Part shown: positions 1 to 4,601 of the stretch, piece by piece
Numbering within the stretch: the first letter of the stretch is position 1
Layout of the letters: each line of letters starts with the position of its first letter
Program-made: the position numbers and the translations under genes
NCBI GenBank assembly: GCA_027030605.1
Contig: JALVEV010000312.1
Span: 1 to 6,314, forward strand
DNA from: Campylobacteraceae bacterium
GTDB lineage: Bacteria; Campylobacterota; Campylobacteria; Campylobacterales; Sulfurovaceae
Direction of reading: 5' to 3'
Length of the DNA: 6,314 nt
Notes under the pieces: model-generated
The model's database searches: none
Told to the model about the DNA's origin: nothing
Seen by the model: the letters and a program-made list of their open reading frames with translations, nothing else

Positions 1-2
1 CT

Positions 3-923
3 AAAGTTAATGATATTTATAGTGAAGATAAGACTCCTAAAGGTACTTTTTTAGACTTTATAGAGAAACAACACAGCAACAGAGCTATAAGTAGTTTTTA
101 CAAAGCTATCTACTTTGCAATACCACTAAGTAGGTCACTTAGAGAGTCTGTTTCAATTTTGGGGGTTAGTCATCTTATAGCTTTAAGTGGGTTTCACCTC
201 TCTATTTTATCTACTCTACTCTTTTTTTTAATACGTCTAGGTTATAGACCTCTACAGCAGAGGTTTTTCCCCTATAGGTTTGACCTTTATGATATTGGGT
301 TTATAGTGCTTCTTATTTTAGGTGTTTATGTGTGGTTTGTTGGCTCTCCTGCCTCTTTGCTTCGCTCCTATGTAATGTTGGTTGCAGGGTGGATACTTTT
401 GGTTTTAGGTATGGAGTTGGTATCGTTTTCATTTTTGGCTACAGTTGTTTTGGTTTTATTGGTTATCTTTCCTAAACTTCTGCTCTCTTTGGCTTTTTGG
501 TTCTCCATAGCAGGGGTATTTTATATCTTTTTGCTGTTACATTACTTCTCACACATTAACAAGTACCTGATAACACTACTTATTAGTTTTGGGCTTTTTG
601 TTTTAATGTTACCCATAGTTCACGCCTTTTTCCCCATAACTTGCTCTTTGCAACTCTATTCACCTCTACTATCTTTAATTTTTACTCTCTTTTATCCTAT
701 AAGTATATTTTTTCATCTATTGGGAGTTGGAGGCATTTTTGATAGCTATCTTCAAGAGCTATTTAGCCTACCTTCTCATACCATCGCCCTTAAATTAGAC
801 AAGAGCTATCTTTTTGGCTACTTAACTCTATCTTTTTTAGCTATCTACTCACGATGGTTTTTCTATCTCCTCTCTTTTATTGCTCTACTATTTGCTCTTT
901 GGTTGTTTATTTTGGTATTATAA
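3..923 (+). CDS. comEC: ComEC/Rec2-family DNA-uptake channel protein, 3' part (start lies before the window)
   Basis: ComEC forms the inner-membrane channel through which single-stranded DNA enters during natural transformation. The reading frame is open from the first bases, so 306 C-terminal residues are visible and the start is missing. A TTG at 159 is not a start, because the frame upstream encodes matching ComEC sequence (SLRES, just before the signature). The family signature GVSHLIALSGFHLSIL (fragment residues 54-69) corresponds to the usual GLSHLLAISGLHV. A second typical motif, SPASLLRSYVM, follows. The rest is a run of hydrophobic helices ending in FALWLFILVL. No metallo-beta-lactamase domain follows the membrane part. 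That is usual, as I recall, for the short ComEC proteins of Campylobacterota such as Helicobacter, so this is probably the natural end and not a truncation. The rhomboid gene begins four bases after the stop, which suggests co-transcription. Confidence 0.88.
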   Translation, partial: KVNDIYSEDKTPKGTFLDFIEKQHSNRAISSFYKAIYFAIPLSRSLRESVSILGVSHLIALSGFHLSILSTLLFFLIRLGYRPLQQRFFPYRFDLYDIGFIVLLILGVYVWFVGSPASLLRSYVMLVAGWILLVLGMELVSFSFLATVVLVLLVIFPKLLLSLAFWFSIAGVFYIFLLLHYFSHINKYLITLLISFGLFVLMLPIVHAFFPITCSLQLYSPLLSLIFTLFYPISIFFHLLGVGGIFDSYLQELFSLPSHTIALKLDKSYLFGYLTLSFLAIYSRWFFYLLSFIALLFALWLFILVL

Positions 924-927
924 GTTT

Positions 928-1602
928 ATGAATAATCTTGAAAAATTTAAAGACATACCCTTAACCTATAGTTTAATGGCTGTGAGCATTTTGCTCTTTT
1001 TAATCTCTACCATAAGTGATGATGTTGCTGAGACAATTTTTGTAGCAGGTGCACTGCATGGGTACTCTGTGGTAGTAAAAGGTGAAATCTATAGACTATT
1101 TAGTTCTACCTTTCTTCACTCTGGAGGAATGCATATTGTTATGAATATGCTCTCTCTATATATTGTTGGGAAGATGGTTGAAAAATTATTTTCTAAGGTT
1201 GCCTATTTAAGTATCTATTTTATATCGGCATTTTTTGGTGCATTTACCTCTATTTTTATGCATTTAGATAGTGTTGCTGTTGGAGCAAGTGGAGCAATTT
1301 TTGGACTTTTTGGAGCTTTGGCAGGGTTTGTGTTTGTTCACAAAGATAGACTAGGAGAACAATTTAAAGCTTTTATGAAAGATTTTGGAATGATTTTGGT
1401 TGTTAACTTAGTGATAGGTTTTGTTGTTCCAAGTATTGATGTCTCAGCACATGTTGGTGGATTGGTAGCTGGTTTGGTAGGGGGATTTATGATTGCAAAA
1501 AACCCTAAATTTATTTGGGCATATGTAGCTGTTTCTCTACTCTTATTAATAGGTATGTATAACTATTTAGAAATTATTTACGAGAGTTATATGTTGTTTT
1601 AA
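928..1602 (+). CDS. Rhomboid-family intramembrane serine protease
   Basis: This enzyme cleaves transmembrane segments of substrate proteins within the inner membrane. The 224-residue protein carries the full rhomboid set. An L1-loop YR pair (54-55, in place of WR) comes first. HSGGMHIVMN follows, with H69 and N73 as the oxyanion-side residues. GASG contains the catalytic serine S121, and SAHVGG contains the catalytic histidine H175. Glycine-rich helix packing motifs surround both. Hydrophobic segments lie near 13-29, 66-84, 91-111, 118-137, 152-169, 173-190 and 194-216. This is six core helices plus one extra at the C-terminus. I chose the ATG at 928; a TTG at 880 in the same frame would add 16 residues inside comEC and is less likely. 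No convincing Shine-Dalgarno precedes 928, so translation may be coupled to comEC, whose stop is four bases upstream. Physiological substrates are unknown; an active protease is well supported. Confidence 0.93.
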   Translation: MNNLEKFKDIPLTYSLMAVSILLFLISTISDDVAETIFVAGALHGYSVVVKGEIYRLFSSTFLHSGGMHIVMNMLSLYIVGKMVEKLFSKVAYLSIYFISAFFGAFTSIFMHLDSVAVGASGAIFGLFGALAGFVFVHKDRLGEQFKAFMKDFGMILVVNLVIGFVVPSIDVSAHVGGLVAGLVGGFMIAKNPKFIWAYVAVSLLLLIGMYNYLEIIYESYMLF

Positions 1603-1621
1603 TTAAAGATATAGATTGAAG

Positions 1622-1647
1622 AAAAAGTTACCACCAATAGGTGGTAA
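1622..1647 (-). terminator. Intrinsic terminator of the small minus-strand gene
   Basis: A perfect 8-bp stem (TTACCACC at 1628-1635 pairs with GGTGGTAA at 1640-1647) closes a 4-base loop. Read on the minus strand it is followed by C and then TTTTT (1626-1622). It starts 9 bases after the stop codon of the minus-strand gene. On the plus strand the hairpin is followed by AAGAGG with no T-run, so it is not a canonical terminator for the convergent rhomboid gene, although the structure may slow polymerase from that side. Confidence 0.85.
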
Positions 1648-1656
1648 AAGAGGTCT

Positions 1657-1920
1657 TTAGTGACCAGCTTGTTGTCTTGTTAATCCTTCACATGGTACTG
1701 TTTCGGCAACTGGTAGGCTTGGGTCATCTGGGCAGATTTCTGCTACATCAACACAATCTGGACATTTTGGAATGTTTGGTTTATAACAACCTGTATGTTT
1801 TGGTTGTGGTTTCTGTACTACTACAGGCTCTTCAAATTTAGTCTGAACTTGAACAGGTAAAATATCTCCTCCTGCAAAGACAGCAGTTCCTGCAATTATT
1901 AAACTTAAAAGTACTTTCAT
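1657..1920 (-). CDS. Small exported cysteine-containing protein of unknown function
   Basis: I do not recognise a named family. The 87-residue product begins with a typical Sec signal peptide: MK, then a hydrophobic core LLSLIIAGTAVF and a probable cleavage A16|G17. The mature part would be about 71 residues, periplasmic or secreted. There is no lipobox. It starts GGDILPVQVQ, an N-terminus I recall from other exported Campylobacterota proteins. A Val/Pro/Lys-rich linker to about residue 42 follows, then five cysteines at 45, 53, 56, 63 and 77, including CPDC (53-56). The odd number suggests one free or intermolecular thiol, or a metal or heme-like ligand set, but CxxCH is absent. The gene stands alone, with an AAGGA ribosome site (1930-1934, 9 bases before the ATG) and its own terminator, which supports a real gene over a chance frame. 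The plus-strand frame across it is a shadow. Confidence 0.8.
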   Translation of the reverse strand: MKVLLSLIIAGTAVFAGGDILPVQVQTKFEEPVVVQKPQPKHTGCYKPNIPKCPDCVDVAEICPDDPSLPVAETVPCEGLTRQQAGH

Positions 1921-1929
1921 CTCTATTCA

Positions 1930-1949
1930 TCCTTTATAATTATTGTATA
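1930..1949 (-). promoter_or_regulatory. Candidate -10 box and ribosome site for the small exported protein
   Basis: Reading the minus strand, TATACAAT (1949-1942) resembles a sigma-70 -10 box. AAGGA (1934-1930) lies 9 bases before the ATG. No clear -35 is visible; upstream sequence is A/T-rich, as is usual in Campylobacterota promoters. The ribosome site is convincing, the -10 only plausible. Confidence 0.5.
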
Positions 1950-2035
1950 AGTACTTTATCATTTTTTCACTTAATTAATTTATTGTTATTTTTATTAGTT
2001 TTTTTTATTTATATTAAAATTAGAAAATTCTTAGT

Positions 2036-2041
2036 TATAAT
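2036..2041 (+). promoter_or_regulatory. Sigma-70 -10 box for the methyltransferase gene
   Basis: A consensus TATAAT lies 28 bases before the ATG at 2070, predicting a leader of about 20 bases. The preceding 60 bases are strongly T/A-rich with no good -35 hexamer. The 149-bp gap (1921-2069) is shared with the divergent small gene, and I see no palindromic operator in it. Confidence 0.55.
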
Positions 2042-2069
2042 TGCAGCTAAAAAATATTAAGTAGAGGCG

Positions 2070-2714
2070 ATGAATTATTGTAAAATATGTAGTAATTTGA
2101 CCATTCAAATAGAAGATAGAAAACAATTATTAGATTATTATCGCTGTTCTTGTTGTGGGTTTATTTCATTGGATGATGCTTTAAGAGTAGATAAAACACG
2201 AGAAAAAAAACAGTACGACCAACATAACAATAGTTTAGAAAATGAGGGTTATGTTCAGATGTTTGAGGAGTTTATTAACCTCTCTATTGCTCCCTATTTA
2301 GAAAACATTCAAACAGCTTTAGATTTTGGCTCTGGTCCTACTCCTGTCTTTGCTGAGCTTTTAAAACGTAGAGGGTTAGAGGTTGATATTTACGACCTAT
2401 TTTATGCACCTCAAAAAGTCTATGAGACCAAAAGTTATGACCTAATCACCTCAACAGAGGTTTTTGAACATCTCTCTAAGCCACTTGAGGTTTTTGAGCT
2501 TTTGACAAAACATTTAAATCCTGATGGCTATATTGCACTAATGACAAAGTTTCCACCCAAAGAGGATGATGCCTTTTTAAATTGGTGGTATAGAAGAGAC
2601 CCAACGCATATTAGTTTCTTTACCCCTAAAAGTTTTGAGATAATGGCTGAAAAGGTAGGTCTAAAACTGCTCAAAACAATTAACTCTAATATCACTGTGT
2701 TTCAAAAATGTTAG
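2070..2714 (+). CDS. Zinc-ribbon class I SAM-dependent methyltransferase
   Basis: The 214-residue protein has an N-terminal zinc ribbon: C4-x2-C7 and C26-x2-C29, with an extra C28. A Rossmann-type methyltransferase domain follows. The SAM-binding glycine motif is ALDFGSGPTP (83-92), an acidic region DIYD (106-109) ends strand 2, and YDLITSTEVFEHL (123-135) is the motif II/post-motif region. The C-terminal part, with DPTHISFFTPKSFE (177-190), matches a widespread group of roughly 210-residue proteins annotated only as methyltransferases. Its length fits that group, so it appears complete. The substrate is unknown; the TEVFEHL region is of a kind seen in small-molecule and ubiquinone-type methylases, and the zinc ribbon could bind a nucleic acid or simply stabilise the fold. 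The start is supported by AGAGG at 2063-2067, though the spacing is short. The stop abuts a truncated pseudouridine synthase remnant. Confidence 0.85.
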   Translation: MNYCKICSNLTIQIEDRKQLLDYYRCSCCGFISLDDALRVDKTREKKQYDQHNNSLENEGYVQMFEEFINLSIAPYLENIQTALDFGSGPTPVFAELLKRRGLEVDIYDLFYAPQKVYETKSYDLITSTEVFEHLSKPLEVFELLTKHLNPDGYIALMTKFPPKEDDAFLNWWYRRDPTHISFFTPKSFEIMAEKVGLKLLKTINSNITVFQKC

Positions 2715-2715
2715 A

Positions 2716-2982
2716 GATAGACAAACAGGTAGAAAATATCAACTTAGAGGACATATGAAACACATTTTACATCCCATTGTAGGAGAGACCAAATATGGAC
2801 GGCATGAACACAATGTTCTCTTTCACCAGAGGTTTAATTGTCATCGGCTACTATTACATGCAAATAAAATTAAATTTGTACATCCTATTAGTAAAGAAAT
2901 TTTAGAAATAGATGCTAAAATAGATGAGATATTTCAAAGAATCTATAAAGTTTTTTTGAAAAATAGTAAGAAATTGTATTGA
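2716..2982 (+). pseudogene. truC: C-terminal remnant of a TruC/RluA-type tRNA pseudouridine synthase
   Basis: In one frame this stretch reads QTGRKYQLRGHMKHILHPIV, then GETKYG, a HEHN segment, CHRLLLHA and a final KFVHPISKEILEIDA. This matches the C-terminal third of the RluA/TruC family (TGRxHQxRRHxxHxxHPIxGDTKYG ... RLxLHA ... HPxTxExL). The catalytic domain with the HRLDRxTSG aspartate is absent. A stop in this frame at 2662-2664 lies within the methyltransferase, so no full-length synthase can be read. The conserved HQxRRH has become YQLRGH, consistent with decay. An ATG at 2755 preceded by TAGAGG (2745-2750) could still yield a 75-residue peptide, but it would lack the active site. The simplest reading is a deletion that removed the 5' two-thirds of truC and joined its tail to the methyltransferase end. 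The assignment to TruC rather than another RluA paralogue is less certain. Confidence 0.78.
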
Positions 2983-2992
2983 AGGAAATAGA

Positions 2993-3607
2993 ATGAAAAA
3001 AGGGATACCAATTTTGCTTATAGCTATGATAGTTTTTGTAGGATGTGGAGGTAAGAAAAAACCTCTGCCAGAAGATTCTAATATAACAGAGCAAAATAGC
3101 TCAATAATAACAGTTATAGAAGAAGAGGATGATATTTTTAATTGGCAACAAAATGATGAGATTTTTCAAGAGGGGATAGCCTCTAAAATAGTTGTAGTCA
3201 AATCAAAACGTGTTGCTGTTTTGTTTGATGAAGATGGAAATATGTTGAGTCGGCATAGAATCTCATTAGGAGAACACCCTGTTGGACCAAAACGGGAGGA
3301 GGGTGATAAAAAGACACCTGAAGGGGTTTATCATATTGTTGATATTCGTCGTGACCCTAAGTACTACAAAGAGATTCTCATCTCTTACCCCAATAGAGAA
3401 GATATAGAGGCTTCACGGGCATTGGGTGTAAAACCTGGTGGAGGGATTACTTTTCATGCACAAGTACCTTGGAATTGGGATGGGCATGGAGATGACTATA
3501 CACTTTCACATGATTGGACTATTGGCTGTATGGCAATGACCAATAAGGGTATGGACAACGTTTGGGATAGTGTCAACAAAGATACTATTGTAGAGATAAG
3601 AGAATAA
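2993..3607 (+). CDS. Putative lipoprotein with L,D-transpeptidase (YkuD) fold, YafK/DpaA-like
   Basis: Enzymes of this fold use a cysteine to form or cut peptide bonds in peptidoglycan. The 204-residue product has a short signal peptide ending FVGC (lipobox-like, C18; Phe at -3 is slightly off consensus), so it is probably membrane-anchored. An acidic, polar linker (about 24-60) precedes the catalytic domain (about 62-204). Visible landmarks are RHRISLGEHPVGPKREEGDKKTPEG (split here as RHRISLGEHP and KTPEG), the fold's H155 in FHAQ, and the active-site TIGCMAMTN with C179. The usual SHGCIR is replaced by TIGCMA. That is closer to E. coli YafK (DpaA), a YkuD-fold protein that cleaves the Lpp-peptidoglycan bond. 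I do not expect Lpp in this lineage, so the true activity (transpeptidase, carboxypeptidase or endopeptidase) is open. AAGGAA (2982-2987) sits 5 bases before the ATG. A weak terminator follows. Confidence 0.85.
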   Translation: MKKGIPILLIAMIVFVGCGGKKKPLPEDSNITEQNSSIITVIEEEDDIFNWQQNDEIFQEGIASKIVVVKSKRVAVLFDEDGNMLSRHRISLGEHPVGPKREEGDKKTPEGVYHIVDIRRDPKYYKEILISYPNREDIEASRALGVKPGGGITFHAQVPWNWDGHGDDYTLSHDWTIGCMAMTNKGMDNVWDSVNKDTIVEIRE

Positions 3608-3621
3608 TAAATTAAATTTAA

Positions 3622-3644
3622 TGGAGCCAAAAAGCTCCAAATTT
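3622..3644 (+). terminator. Weak hairpin terminator after the L,D-transpeptidase-like gene
   Basis: TGGAGC (3622-3627) pairs perfectly with GCTCCA (3634-3639) around a 6-base A-rich loop, 14 bases after the stop. Only AATTT follows, so the T-run is short. Flanking AAATTT on both sides could lengthen the stem with a small bulge. Position and structure suit a terminator, but the weak tail lowers certainty. Confidence 0.5.
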
Positions 3645-3689
3645 CCAACTTCTCACCTAAAAATTCTTAAATTTCCTTATTTTTCTCAA

Positions 3690-3709
3690 AAATTCATTTG
3701 AAATTCATT
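3690..3709. repeat. Two 9-bp direct repeats with 11-bp period in the gap before the phosphatase
   Basis: AAATTCATT occurs at 3690-3698 and again at 3701-3709, a start-to-start distance of 11 bp, about one helical turn. A related AAATTCTT sits at 3661-3668. Tandem 11-bp-spaced sites are typical of OmpR/PhoB-type response regulators, so a regulatory role is possible. In DNA this AT-rich, such repeats can also arise by chance. Confidence 0.4.
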
Positions 3710-3717
3710 AACAAACT

Positions 3718-3739
3718 ACAATTTTTACTTAAAAATTGT
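3718..3739. promoter_or_regulatory. 22-bp perfect palindrome, candidate operator
   Basis: ACAATTTTTA (3718-3727) and TAAAAATTGT (3730-3739) are exact reverse complements around a 2-bp centre. No T-run follows in either direction, and the 2-base centre is too tight for an ideal RNA hairpin. A dimeric DNA-binding protein site is therefore more likely than a terminator. It lies about 47 bp upstream of the candidate -10 of the phosphatase gene. Confidence 0.45.
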
Positions 3740-3782
3740 TAAATTATAAGAAAATTAACTTATTTAATTAAAAAGTAGACTC

Positions 3783-3817
3783 TGATATACTCCCCTTGAA
3801 AAAAATCAAAAAAAGGA
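3783..3817 (+). promoter_or_regulatory. Extended -10 promoter and ribosome site of the phosphatase-exporter unit
   Basis: TGATATACT (3783-3791) fits an extended -10 (TGnTATAAT-like) and no good -35 is seen. The predicted start of transcription is near 3798. AAGGA (3813-3817) sits 7 bases before the ATG at 3825, a near-ideal spacing. The surrounding 17-base A-rich sequence (3805-3821) is repeated exactly before the exporter gene. Confidence 0.55.
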
Positions 3818-3824
3818 AAAACCC

Positions 3825-4550
3825 ATGAAAAAAGATAGACATTTTGTTGTTGGTGATGTTCACGGTGAGTATGATATGCTCTTGGAATTAGTAGAGAGGC
3901 TACCTAAAAATGCAAAATTAATTTTTGTGGGTGACCTTGTAGATAGGGGTAGAAAAAGTCGTGAGGTAGTAGCATTTGTAAGAGAGAATGCCTTTGCTGT
4001 GGTTCGTGGGAATCATGAAGGGTATATGGTAGAGCATGGAAAGCAGTTTTTAGAGTCTCTTGAAAGATATGAAGAGCCAAATCTAAATAATATGTGGATG
4101 TATGTAGGTGGTGTACCAATGTTGCAATCTTATGGTCTACTACAACGTATTAAAGATGAACCCTATGTAGTTCTAAAAAATTCTGACAATATTGAAACAC
4201 TAAAGAGAGATTTAGCATGGATTGAGTCTCTACCTATCTATCTGGAGTTAGGGGAGTTTGAGGGGTATGAACTACCTGTAGTGGTGAGTCATGGAAGTAT
4301 TGGTAGCTTTTGGCACTTAAGAGATAGCCGACCTGACCATTTAGAGTTTTATGCGATGAGCAATCGAAATAGACCATCTGTTGATGCACCTATTTTTAAT
4401 ATCTATGGGCACGTAAATGTTGACTCTGTTGTCATTGGACACAACTTTGCCTCAATAGATACAGGTTGTGGAAAGAGTCATGGGGCAAAGTTAAGTGCAT
4501 TTTGTATTGAGACAAAGGAGGTGATTGAGGTCTGTAAAGAGTTTGCGTAG
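3825..4550 (+). CDS. Metallophosphoesterase of the Ser/Thr protein phosphatase / PrpE (Ap4A hydrolase-like) group
   Basis: This 241-residue cytoplasmic enzyme should hydrolyse phosphoesters using a two-metal centre. The family motifs appear in order: GDVHG (10-14), GDLVDRG (36-42), RGNHE (61-65), VSHGS (154-158), GH (195-196), then a second IGHN (204-207) and DTGCG (212-216). These are the metal ligands and catalytic histidine of the PPP/calcineurin superfamily. Proteins of this shape are annotated as serine/threonine phosphatases or as symmetrical/asymmetrical dinucleoside-polyphosphate hydrolases (ApaH, PrpE). The sequence alone does not settle the substrate. Length is normal for the group and no key residue is missing. 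An insert between GNHE and VSHG (about 66-153) is likely helical and may shape specificity. The ABC exporter gene follows after 51 bases without a visible promoter, so the two are probably co-transcribed. Confidence 0.92.
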   Translation: MKKDRHFVVGDVHGEYDMLLELVERLPKNAKLIFVGDLVDRGRKSREVVAFVRENAFAVVRGNHEGYMVEHGKQFLESLERYEEPNLNNMWMYVGGVPMLQSYGLLQRIKDEPYVVLKNSDNIETLKRDLAWIESLPIYLELGEFEGYELPVVVSHGSIGSFWHLRDSRPDHLEFYAMSNRNRPSVDAPIFNIYGHVNVDSVVIGHNFASIDTGCGKSHGAKLSAFCIETKEVIEVCKEFA

Positions 4551-4570
4551 GGTGCGATTGCTATCACACC
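4551..4570 (+). other. Intercistronic hairpin directly after the phosphatase stop codon
   Basis: GGTGCGAT (4551-4558) pairs with ATCACACC (4563-4570) with one C-A mismatch around a TGCT loop. It begins at the base after the TAG stop and is followed by AAAAAA, not a T-run, so it is not a classic terminator. It could protect the upstream message from 3' decay or cause partial termination, setting relative levels of phosphatase and exporter. Confidence 0.5.
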
Positions 4571-4601
4571 AAAAAATCATTTCATCAAAAAAAGGAAAAA
4601 A

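Noticed and set aside
159..923. TTG at 159 as the start of the ComEC gene
   Set aside because: The same frame is open to the window edge and the upstream residues continue the ComEC family sequence, so the gene is cut by the window.
880..927. TTG at 880 as the rhomboid start
   Set aside because: The extra 16 residues lie inside comEC and are not needed by the family; ATG at 928 gives a normal cytosolic N-terminus.
1628..1647. Hairpin as a terminator for the rhomboid gene
   Set aside because: There is no T-run on the plus strand; the T-run lies on the minus-strand side.
1641..1841. Plus-strand open frame of 66 codons across the small exported protein gene
   Set aside because: It lies antisense to a minus-strand gene with signal peptide, ribosome site and terminator; its own product has no recognisable motif and no ribosome site.
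2708..2758. Short frame starting at ATG 2708, overlapping the methyltransferase end
   Set aside because: It has only 16 codons and is out of frame with the clearly homologous pseudouridine synthase tail.
3608..3824. Small RNA or riboswitch in the gap before the phosphatase
   Set aside because: Apart from the weak terminator, repeats and promoter, the gap is simple AT-rich sequence without a GC-bearing conserved fold.
3904..4119. Minus-strand open frame of 71 codons within the phosphatase gene
   Set aside because: It is antisense to a region encoding the essential GDLVDRG and GNHE motifs and is a shadow.
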